DNA of 29,269 nt from CAZQKE01 sp964593865 (GTDB lineage: Bacteria; Chloroflexota; Anaerolineae; JAAYZQ01): positions 1 to 29,269 of the forward strand of contig CAZQKE010000027.1 of assembly GCA_964593865.1 (NCBI GenBank), given 5' to 3'. A program made the position numbers and the translations under genes. A model generated the notes under the pieces. That model searched no databases and had not been told where the DNA came from. It saw nothing but the letters and a program-made list of their open reading frames with translations. Position 1 is the stretch's first letter. Each line of letters starts with the position of its first letter. Below, piece by piece: positions 15,640 to 23,900 of the stretch.

Positions 15640-15665
15640 ATACCATACAGGGATCGGATTGTCAA
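15637..15665 (-). promoter_or_regulatory. Consensus sigma-70-type promoter of the transporter-methyltransferase operon
   Basis: Read on the minus strand, TTGACA (15665-15660) and TATAAT (15642-15637) match the consensus exactly, with a 17-base spacer. Initiation is expected near 15630, giving a leader of about 160 bases before the binding-protein ATG at 15472. The 334-base gap 15473-15806 is otherwise filled by that leader, the operator, and the divergent promoter at 15738-15766. Confidence 0.85.
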
Positions 15666-15737
15666 AGTTCTGACTCCCACCCAGGGGCAAGAGCCGGCAT
15701 CCACGGCGCGCCTCCCTCCGGACCGCGCGAAAAGTAG

Positions 15738-15766
15738 TTGACAAAGCCGACATTCTGTGGTACGGT
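15738..15766 (+). promoter_or_regulatory. Probable promoter of the signalling gene block
   Basis: TTGACA (15738-15743), a 17-base spacer and TACGGT (15761-15766) precede the 406-residue gene. The -35 box is perfect; the -10 box matches three of six bases, including the important first T-A and last T. Initiation would fall near 15773, about 34 bases before the ATG. It diverges from the transporter promoter about 70 bases away. Confidence 0.55.
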
Positions 15767-15806
15767 AAAGCGGCGCAGCAGTGTACAAAAGGTGAGGTGA
15801 GAGCGC

Positions 15807-17027
15807 ATGGGCAGCGAGTATCCCGATGTCTTGGGCGACCTGGTGGACGCCCGCCGGCGGTACGAGGTCAACGGCGTACACTACCTGTTGGAGCTGATCC
15901 CCCCGACCGTCGCACCCGGTGGGGTGACCCGGTTGCGGACCTGGCTGCAAAGCTGCTGGGATGTGCCGGTTGAGGTGTCCATCACCGTGCGGCCGGAAAG
16001 CACCGCTGCCGAGCACCTATCCCTCATCCAAGAGCGCACCGACGTACCTCTGGCGGCGGCGGAGGTCGGCCAGGTGGACATCCCCATCGCGTGCTCGGCC
16101 CAAGCCGAACCGGGCGATTACCCACTGACGGTGACAATCGGGGTGCACTATGAGGTCCGGGGCCTGTACATCCGCGGCCAAAAGAGCGAAGGGCAGATGG
16201 GCCAAAGCCTGCTCAACTTTACAACCGGCATGTCTTTGGCTTCGGTGTTGGGCCTCGGCTTTGTGGCCCATACCAGGCCGGAACAAGACCTGCTCCTGAA
16301 GGTAGAAGGGGAACCGGAGACCGGCCCTGTTCCCGATCTGACCCCCACCTTTGTCTCCCATTGGACGGTGGATGAACTCCCCTTGTGCGGCAAGGCCCTC
16401 CAGTACGTCAACGACCAGAAGCTGTATCTGCTGCCGCAGCTGACGCGCAAAGACCTGTACCTGGCCTTTTTGGAGGAAAGCCGGGAACGCTTCAAAGATG
16501 CCCAAGTGCCCCTGGAGATCGGCGAAGCGATCTTTTTGGCCAAAATCCTCACCTTTGCCGTTGAGTACCTGCTCGGAAAACCGGAATGGCAAGATGCGAT
16601 CTTGGTTCCCGCCTACCGCTTGGCCTACCGCTTCAACCTGCCGATGGGCGATCCGGTGTTCCTCGTCGCCCGCGCCGACTATGCCCGGATCACCCGGTTG
16701 GCCTGTTCCCTGAGCTTCGGGATGCTGCGTCGGCGCCTTGGGCGCGATCCGTGGACGATGGAGGAGCAGCTGGCGGTGACGGACCTGATCGCGGATCGGG
16801 TTGAGCGGGGCGGCCCTTTGCCCGTGGAATTCCTGTACCTGCCCCTTATCCTCGGCGGGCTGGAAGTCGCGCACAAGGTTCAGATGCCGGGAGAAGACCC
16901 TGCCCAAAGCATCGCCTTGCTGGCGCGGGCGCGGCAAAAACGCCGGGCAGTCCTGGCCGAAATCCCCGAATTAGATGACCTCCTGGACCGCCTGTTGCGC
17001 CCCGGCCCCCGCAGGCCCGAAGGCTGA
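15807..17027 (+). CDS. Uncharacterised 406-residue protein, first gene of the signalling block
   Basis: I do not recognise this protein. It has no signal peptide and no clear membrane helix, so it is probably cytoplasmic. Residues about 20-135 alternate short hydrophobic strands with prolines and glycines (LLELIPPTVAPGG, VPVEVSITVRPES, PGDYPLTVTIGVHYEV), which suggests a beta-sandwich. Residues about 190-400 look mainly helical, with charged amphipathic stretches, and end in a Pro/Arg-rich tail. No catalytic motif or conserved Cys/His cluster is visible. AGGTGAGG lies before the ATG. The CheA-type kinase starts 31 bases after the stop, so it is probably co-transcribed and may be an input, scaffold or output partner of that kinase. 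That role is inferred from position alone. Confidence 0.8.
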   Translation: MGSEYPDVLGDLVDARRRYEVNGVHYLLELIPPTVAPGGVTRLRTWLQSCWDVPVEVSITVRPESTAAEHLSLIQERTDVPLAAAEVGQVDIPIACSAQAEPGDYPLTVTIGVHYEVRGLYIRGQKSEGQMGQSLLNFTTGMSLASVLGLGFVAHTRPEQDLLLKVEGEPETGPVPDLTPTFVSHWTVDELPLCGKALQYVNDQKLYLLPQLTRKDLYLAFLEESRERFKDAQVPLEIGEAIFLAKILTFAVEYLLGKPEWQDAILVPAYRLAYRFNLPMGDPVFLVARADYARITRLACSLSFGMLRRRLGRDPWTMEEQLAVTDLIADRVERGGPLPVEFLYLPLILGGLEVAHKVQMPGEDPAQSIALLARARQKRRAVLAEIPELDDLLDRLLRPGPRRPEG

Positions 17028-17058
17028 CGGGGAACCTTCCCCAGGGGAGAAGCCGGAC

Positions 17059-19299
17059 ATGAAATTCGACCGTTCGCTGTTCATCGGCAAATTCAGCGCA
17101 GAGGCCCAAGAACACCTACAGAAACTGAACGAAGGCGTCCTGCGCTTGGAACGGGGCGAGGCCGACGCCGACCTGATGGCCGAACTCCTGCGGGCGGCCC
17201 ACACCCTCAAGGGTTCGGCGCGGATGATGGGCTTCAAGGACATCAACCGGGTGGCCCACAAATTGGAAGACCTGCTCCTGGAGGTCAAAGAGGGCCGCCT
17301 GCAAGCCGGTCCGGCCCTCTGCGACCTGATCTTCCGCGCCCTGGACACCATGGATGCCTGCCGTCAGGCCATCGTCGAAGGGCGCGAGGGCGAGGTCCCC
17401 GTGGCGGAGGTGGTAGACCTGTTGGAACGGGCCGCCCAGGGCGAACCCCTGCCCGAAACGGCTCCCCGTCCCGCCGCCCCGGAGCCGGAACCCGCGCCTG
17501 CACCGCCGCCCGCCGCTCCCCCGACGGAGCCTGCACCGCCCGCCTCACCGCTTCCCCCCAAAAAGGCCGCCGCCCCACCGGAGGAGCGCATCCGCGTCAG
17601 CGCGGCCAAGCTGGACAAAACGATCCGCCTGACCGGTGAGGTGATCGCCGCCCAAAAGCGGGCCGAGATGCGCCACGACAGCCTGCGCCGCGCCTGGCAA
17701 ATGGCCCGGCAACATTGGCGGGACCTGCGCAACCGCCTGGATGAGGAGGACCCGGAGGACGCCCCGCTCCTGGCCTCGGCCCAGGCGTTGCGCGACCACC
17801 TGGACCGATTGGTGCGCCAGAACCGGGAGGATGTGGCCGACCTGGCCCGCGTGGTGCTGGAACTGCAACAGGATACGTTGGGCCTGCGGATGTTGCCCGT
17901 CGCCACCGTATTCGACACCTTCCCCCGCGCCGTGCGCGACCTGGCCCGCGAACGGGGCAAAGAAGTGGACCTGATCATTGAGGGCGGCGAGACCGAACTG
18001 GACCGCCAGATGCTGGAACGGATCAGCGACCCTCTGATGCACATGCTGCGCAACGCCGTGGACCACGGCATTGAGCCGCCCGACGTGCGCCAGGCCCAGG
18101 GCAAAACGCGGCGGGGCAAAATCTGGCTGCGGGCCTACCCCCTGGGCGGCAGCATCATCATTGAGGTCCAGGATGACGGACGGGGCCTTTCCCTGGACGC
18201 CATCCGCAAACGGGCAGTGCGCGAAGGACTGGCCACCGAGGAATCGGTCCAGGCCATGTCCGACCGGGAATTGCAAAACCTGATCTTTCTTTCCGGCTTT
18301 AGCACCAGCCAGACGGTCAGCGACATTTCGGGCCGGGGGGTGGGCCTAGACGTGGTGCGCCGCAACATCATCGAAGAACTCAAGGGCGACATCACCGTAG
18401 AGACCGAACCGGGCCGGGGGACCCGCTTCATCTTGACCCTGCCCCTGACCCTGACCACCTTGCGCGTCCTGTTCATCCGCGCCGCCGGGCAGACCTTTGG
18501 TCTGCCCATCACCTACGTCGCCGAAACGACCCGCATCCGCCCCGATGAGGTGATCCGGGTCGTGGACCGGGAGGCGGTCCGCCTGCGGGACCAGATCGTG
18601 CCCATCGCCTCCCTGGCCGAGGTGCTGCAACTGCCCGACGGCCCTTTCGCGTCGCCGAACGGTTGGCTCTACCTGACCGTCGTGGAGGTTGCCGGTGAGC
18701 GTACCGGCTTGATTGTGGACGAGGTAGCTTCGGAGGAGGAGGTTCTCATCAACCCCTTGCCCCGCCACCTGAAGCGCATCGGTTTGCTGGCCGGAGCGAC
18801 CATCTCGCCCGACGGCAGCATCATCCTCATCCTCCACGTGCCGGGCCTGGTGCGGGCGGTGCGCGGCCTGACCGCCGCCCCCCGTGAGACGGCGCCGCCT
18901 GCGGAGGAGGAGGCTCCTCGCATCCTGGTCGTGGACGATTCCCTCAACACCCGCGAGATCGAAAAGAGCATCCTGCAGGCCTGCGGCTACCGGGTGGACC
19001 TGGCAAAGGACGGGCTGGACGCCCTGCGCATGATCGAGCGGGCAGGTGAGGAGACCTATGACCTGCTGATCGTGGATATTGAAATGCCCCGCCTGGATGG
19101 GCTATCGCTGACGGAGCAGCTCCGCCGGGACGAGCGGTACGCGCGGGTTCCCATCGTCATCGTCTCTTCACGGGACAAGCCGGAGGACCGCAAACGCGGC
19201 CTGGACGTGGGCGCCGATGCCTACATCGTCAAAGGAACCTTTGACCAGGAGAACCTAACGGATACCGTTGCCAGCTTGCTGGGCCGAGCCGCACCATGA
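17059..19299 (+). CDS. CheA-type hybrid histidine kinase with C-terminal receiver
   Basis: A 746-residue cytoplasmic signalling kinase. An N-terminal Hpt domain carries phospho-accepting His48 in AAHTLKGSARMMGF. A Pro/Ala linker (about 135-175) leads to the dimerisation region. The HATPase has the N-box HMLRNAVDHGIEPP (about 328-341), DDGRGL and SGRGVGLDVV. A CheW-like domain (about 465-600) would couple to receptors or CheW. The C-terminal receiver (about 621-745) has VVDDS, phospho-acceptor Asp673 in IVDIEMP, and a Lys in YIVKGTF. The Hpt-kinase-CheW-REC order matches FrzE/PilL-like kinases rather than flagellar CheA. ATG 17059 was chosen because GGGGAG lies upstream and the Hpt domain starts at once; the frame extends to 16975 inside the previous gene. 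No CheW, CheR, CheB or chemoreceptor gene is in the window. Confidence 0.93.
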   Translation: MKFDRSLFIGKFSAEAQEHLQKLNEGVLRLERGEADADLMAELLRAAHTLKGSARMMGFKDINRVAHKLEDLLLEVKEGRLQAGPALCDLIFRALDTMDACRQAIVEGREGEVPVAEVVDLLERAAQGEPLPETAPRPAAPEPEPAPAPPPAAPPTEPAPPASPLPPKKAAAPPEERIRVSAAKLDKTIRLTGEVIAAQKRAEMRHDSLRRAWQMARQHWRDLRNRLDEEDPEDAPLLASAQALRDHLDRLVRQNREDVADLARVVLELQQDTLGLRMLPVATVFDTFPRAVRDLARERGKEVDLIIEGGETELDRQMLERISDPLMHMLRNAVDHGIEPPDVRQAQGKTRRGKIWLRAYPLGGSIIIEVQDDGRGLSLDAIRKRAVREGLATEESVQAMSDRELQNLIFLSGFSTSQTVSDISGRGVGLDVVRRNIIEELKGDITVETEPGRGTRFILTLPLTLTTLRVLFIRAAGQTFGLPITYVAETTRIRPDEVIRVVDREAVRLRDQIVPIASLAEVLQLPDGPFASPNGWLYLTVVEVAGERTGLIVDEVASEEEVLINPLPRHLKRIGLLAGATISPDGSIILILHVPGLVRAVRGLTAAPRETAPPAEEEAPRILVVDDSLNTREIEKSILQACGYRVDLAKDGLDALRMIERAGEETYDLLIVDIEMPRLDGLSLTEQLRRDERYARVPIVIVSSRDKPEDRKRGLDVGADAYIVKGTFDQENLTDTVASLLGRAAP

Positions 19300-19302
19300 G
19301 TT

Positions 19303-19643
19303 GAACCGCAAAGGCGCAAAGGGCGCGAAGGAAGAGTAAAAAAAGGCTTTGCGCCCTCGGTGTCTTGGCGGTTCCAAAGACCAGAACCGCGAAGGCGCAA
19401 AGGGCGTGAAGGAAAAGGAAAAAGGGCTTTGTGCCCTCGGTGTCTTGGCGGTTCCAAAGACCAGAACCGCGAAGGCGCAAAGAACGCGAAGGAAAAGGAA
19501 AAAGGGCTTTGCGCCCTTGGCGTCTTGACGGTTCCAAAGACCAGAACCGCAAAGGCGCAAAGGGCGTGAAGGAATTTGTGCCCTCGGCGCCTTGGCGGTT
19601 CCAAAGATCCGAACCGCGAAGGCGAAGGGCGCAAAAAGTTTTT
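19303..19643 (+). repeat. Tandem array of about 80-base hairpin-forming repeats (4.5 copies)
   Basis: Copies start with GAACCGC at 19303, 19384, 19464, 19544 and 19611 (the last partial); unit lengths are 81, 80, 80 and 67 bases. Each unit begins AACCGC-AAGGCGCAAAGG and ends CTTTG-GCCC, then GTCTTGGCGGTT, so its two halves are imperfect inverted repeats. Copies differ by point changes and by an internal deletion in unit 4. The array fills the 358-base gap between the hybrid kinase and the receiver-GAF gene. No gene is supported in it; long reading frames on both strands are repeat artefacts. Similar hairpin families are scattered in many Chloroflexi genomes. Confidence 0.92.
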
Positions 19644-19657
19644 GAGGAAAACCGAGC

Positions 19658-20809
19658 ATGACCGAACCCAAAACGATTTTGGTCGCCGATGACAGCCCGT
19701 TGATCGTGGAGATTATGAAATACTCCCTGGGAGAGATGGGGTACCGCGTCGAGGTCGCCACCGACGGCATCGAAGCCATTGAAAAGACCTACGCCGTACA
19801 CCCCGACCTGATCCTCTTGGATATTGAAATGCCCAAGATGAACGGCTACCAGGTGTGTCGGCTCCTCAAAGCCGACCGGACGACCAGCCATATCCCGGTC
19901 CTCATCCTGACCTCGCGGGACCTGGCCTCCGACCGCTTCTGGGGGATGGCGACGGGGGCCGACGAGTATGTCGTCAAAGACCTGGAGGACGAAACCATCT
20001 TTACCCGCATTGAAGAGTTGCTGGCCGCCGCCGAAGAACGCCGCCGTCCTGCCGAACTCCCCACCCGCCAGATCAGCGAGATCGGCGTCCTGGAGCAGGT
20101 CAACGCCTTGCTGGACCGTAAGCTATTTCAGTCCACCATCGTCAACGAGTTGGGATCGTTGGCGGTCAAGATGTATGACTTTGAGGAGACGGTCACGGCG
20201 GTGCTTGACCTCCTGGCCAAGGTGGTGGATTTCTCGGTGGCGGTGCTCGTGCTCCGCGATCCCCCCCGCAGCTACGTCCGGGTGCAGCTCCACAGTCCCC
20301 TCACGCCGGAGGCACAAGAGGAGGCCCGGCGGCGGCTGGAGGCGGAGTTGGATGCCCACGGCCTGACCGTGGACCTGGATCGCCTGCGGGCGGACCTGGC
20401 CCAAAACGTTGAGGGCCGCCCGGCCCGGCTGCGCACCTTTGTCGCCTTGCCCTTGAAAAGCCGTGACCGCACCTCCGGCTTGCTGGCCCTGGGCAGTCCC
20501 CGCGAGAACGCCATCGGCGATGAACTGATGGAAACGTTGCGCATCTTTGCCCACGAAGCGGCCATCGTCCTGGACAACTCGCTGCTCTATCGCCAGTTGG
20601 GACGGGCCAACCGCAAGTTGCAGCAGACCATTGACGAACTCACCGCCTCGCGGGCGCGGGAGCAAGCCCTGCGCCAGGAGGTCCAGGCCCTCAAAATAGA
20701 GATTGACGAAGCCAAGCGGGAGCGGCAGGTGGCCGAGATCACCGAAACCGACTATTTCCAGCACCTGCGCGAGCAAGCCCGCCGCTTGCGGAATCGGAAC
20801 CGCCGGTGA
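19658..20809 (+). CDS. Response regulator: receiver plus GAF domain with coiled-coil tail
   Basis: A 383-residue cytoplasmic protein. The receiver (about 1-125) has acidic pair Asp11-Asp12, phospho-acceptor Asp55 in LLDIEMPKMNG, TSRD for the switch Thr/Ser, and a Lys in YVVKD. A GAF-like sensor domain (about 150-315) follows, with no obvious chromophore Cys. Residues about 320-383 form a coiled coil ending in a charged tail (IEIDEAKRERQVAEITETDY, FQHLREQARRLR). I recall similar tails on Chloroflexi and cyanobacterial signalling proteins; whether it is a docking element is unknown. There is no DNA-binding or enzymatic output domain, so output is probably by protein contact, perhaps with the cyclase downstream. 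GAGGA lies upstream of the ATG, next to the repeat array. Confidence 0.9.
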   Translation: MTEPKTILVADDSPLIVEIMKYSLGEMGYRVEVATDGIEAIEKTYAVHPDLILLDIEMPKMNGYQVCRLLKADRTTSHIPVLILTSRDLASDRFWGMATGADEYVVKDLEDETIFTRIEELLAAAEERRRPAELPTRQISEIGVLEQVNALLDRKLFQSTIVNELGSLAVKMYDFEETVTAVLDLLAKVVDFSVAVLVLRDPPRSYVRVQLHSPLTPEAQEEARRRLEAELDAHGLTVDLDRLRADLAQNVEGRPARLRTFVALPLKSRDRTSGLLALGSPRENAIGDELMETLRIFAHEAAIVLDNSLLYRQLGRANRKLQQTIDELTASRAREQALRQEVQALKIEIDEAKRERQVAEITETDYFQHLREQARRLRNRNRR

Positions 20810-20848
20810 AGCGGCATACTCTGCAGTTCCCCATTGCGGCGGGGGATC

Positions 20849-20898
20849 ACCGGGAACGGCGTGTCGGCGTCTCGGCAGCGGAGCCGACACCGGGAACG
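20849..20898 (+). other. Hairpin flanked by 10-base direct repeats in the gap before the cyclase gene
   Basis: GTGTCGGC (20861-20868) pairs perfectly with GCCGACAC (20883-20890). ACCGGGAACG occurs at 20849-20858 and again at 20889-20898. There is no U-tract, so it is not a standard terminator. It could attenuate or process the transcript between the receiver-GAF and cyclase genes (138-base gap). Confidence 0.4.
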
Positions 20899-20947
20899 AT
20901 CCGTGTGATGGTCCGGCGCACGCCGCCGGTTCGCCGTTGGAGAGGCC

Positions 20948-23900
20948 ATGGATGACCGAACGTCCGCCGAACGGATGACCATCAGGCAAGCAGGCCCCAC
21001 GCTTCCGCCCCGCCTAGAACGCTATGTGCCGCCCGACTTGTGGCGCAAGCTCAACACCGAAACGCCCCGTCGGGGCGTCCTGCTCCACACCCTGGAGCGG
21101 CTGCGCTCCCTCCTCTATTTGCTCTCCACCCACCTACCGCGCCACCTGGTCCAAGAGACCATGCGCCGCCCGGTGGCCGGTCGGGTGCGGGGGCGATGGG
21201 TGGAGGGCAGCCTGCTCTTCGCCGATGTGAGCGGCTTTACGGCCCTCTCGGAGCGGTTGGCCGCTTTGGGGCAGGAGGGGGCCGAACGCCTGACCGACCT
21301 GATCAACGCTTACTTTGCCCGGATGATCCAGATTTTGGATTGGTCCGGCGGAATCCTCCTCAAATTCGCCGGGGATGCGCTGCTGGCCTACTTTGCCGGG
21401 CAGGAGGACGGCGAACACGCCCGCTGGGCCGTCCGCTGCGCTCTGCGGATGATGCGGGCCATGTCCGAATTCGCCGAGGTGGACACCTTGGACGGGTCGG
21501 CCGGCCTGCGGATGAAGATCGGCATCGGCAGCGGTTCTTTTCTGGCCGCCAGCGTGGGGACCGCCGAACGGATGGAGTATGTGGTCCTGGGTGAAACGGT
21601 GGCCCGCACGATGGCTGCCGAAGGGGCTGCCCAAGCCGGGCTGGTGGTCGTGGACGGGATGACGGTGGGGCGACTGGGGGCGGAATACCGCCGCCGGGAA
21701 GTTGCCGACGGCTTCTGGGCCGTCTCACCGGGGCCGGACCTGATCCTGGATGAGTTTGAGATCAAGGTGGAGCGGCGGCGGGCACGGGGTGTCATCCCCT
21801 GGAATGCCAAACCCCACGCCATCGTCGCCCGGATAGAGATCGTCCTGCGTCAGATCGAAGCCCTGCTCCCCTACCTGCCCCCCGGCCTGGCGGAGCAGGT
21901 TATCGCGCAGAGCAAACGCCGCCGTGTGGAAAGCGAATTCCGGCCTACCGCCGTGATCTTTGTCAACCTGTTGGGTCTGGAACCCCTCTTGGCCGCATGG
22001 GGACCGTCCGGTGTGCGCCGGGTAACGGACCTGCTCAACGGCTACTTTTGTGCCCTGCAGCGCATCGTCGGCCGCCATGGGGGCAGCATCAACCACGTTG
22101 ATCCCTATGACCGGGGGTCAAAGATCCTGATCCTGTTCGGGACACCGACGGCCCATGAGGACGATCCACTGCGGGCGGTGGAGGCCGCCCTGGCCATGCA
22201 CAAGGAGGTGGCCCGTCTCAACGACCGCTGGCACAGGAAGTTGGCCCGGTATCTGCCGCCGGGCACGGAAGCGATCCTGGAACAACGCAGCGGCATCACC
22301 CACGGCCTTGTCTTCGTAGGGCAGGTCGGCGCGGCTACGCGTCGCGAATACACCGTCATGGGCGACGACGTGAACCTGGCAGCGCGCCTCATGTCCGCCG
22401 CTGCGCCGGGCCAGATCCTCATCAACCGACGGGTTTACGACGCCGTAGCGGAACAGATCGCCACCGTTGCCCTGCCGCCCATCCGGGTCAAGGGCAAGAG
22501 TCGGCCCATTGCCGTCTACCGGCCCCTGGCCCCCCGCGACGATCCTCTGGGGTTTCGGCTCCGGCGGCGCGGCCCCCTGATAGACCGCAGAACGGAGATG
22601 AAACAGGTCCGGGCCGTTCTGGATCGGTTGCCGGCCGGACGGGGAGGCATCCTGACCGTTGCCGGGCCGCCCGGCGTGGGCAAGAGCCACCTGGCCGATC
22701 ACCTGATCGCCCTGGCCCTGGCGCAGGGTTGTCGTGTCTTGTTTGCCCATTGTACCCAAGCCCCCTACGTGCCCTGGGCAGACCTGTTGCGGAGTTGGAC
22801 CGGCATCGGTCCGGCGGACGACGGAATCGCCCGCTACGAGAAGCTGCGCTCCGCGTTGGCGGACCTGGGCTTGGATCAAACGGAGATCGCCGAGCCGCTG
22901 GGCGATCTGTTGGCCGTGGAACGTCCCCGCCCGCCCCAGACGGAGCGGGCAGCAGCCACACCCCCTCCCTCCTCGGACCTATTTGAGCGGTTGGCACAAG
23001 CCGTCACCGGGGAAGAGGGCCAAGAGCCGGAGATCAACATCTGGCAGTTGCTCCGGCGGCGGGGGCAGGGAGCGGCGGGCCAGATGTGGCGGACGCTGCA
23101 GGAGCGGACCGATGCCCGGCAGCAGGCCCGCCTGGTCGGGGCACTGGTCGCCTGGTTGATGGAGCTGGCTGCCCAACAACCGCTTCTCCTCTTTTTAGAA
23201 GATGCCGATCGGTTGGATTCCTCCTCGTGGGAAGTGATCCGTGCCCTAGAACCCTACCTTGCGCAGGGGCCGGTCCTGCTGCTCCTGGCGGAGCGTTGTC
23301 TGGAAGGAGAAAGCCCTGTGGAAGTGGGGCAAACGCTGACCTTGGGGCCGTTGGATCGGGAGGCAACGGCTCACCTGGTTGAGCATTTGTGGGGAGGGCC
23401 GCCGGATGCGGAAGTGGTGGCGACCGTCTACGCCCGGAGCGGCGGCAACCCCCTGTTCATCACCGAGCTGATAAATTGGATGCGCCACCACGACCGGGAA
23501 ACGAAAGACCGGCCCATCCCTCTCAGCCTCCAAGAACTGGCCCTGGGCCGGATAGATGTCCTTCCCCCCGCGCAACGCGACATCATCCGGCGGGCGGCAG
23601 TGGTGGGCAGTGAATTCACCGTTGACGACCTGCGCGCTCTGCTCCCCCCGGAGGAGCAAGGAGAGACGCTGCAAAAAGCGTTGGCGGAGCTGGAAAAGGC
23701 GCGGCTGATCGCACAGGCGGACGGCGCGGGCCGTTACACTTTCCGGCAGACGCTGATCCGCGAGGTGGTGTACCGCAGCCAGCCCCCGGCCCGCCGCCGG
23801 GAATTGCACGCCCGTCTGGCCGCCTATTTGGAGAAGCGATATGCCGCCGACCCGCTCGCCAATGCGGAACTACTGGCCTATCACTACGAGCAGGGCGACC

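Noticed and set aside
19303..19643. CRISPR array interpretation of the repeats
   Set aside because: The units are contiguous, similar over their whole length, and have no unique spacers of constant size; no cas gene is nearby.
19221..19891. Minus-strand frames of 137-220 codons across the repeat array
   Set aside because: They translate the ~80-base repeat into repeated words such as LRGSGLWNRQ. The continuity comes from repeat periodicity, not selection.
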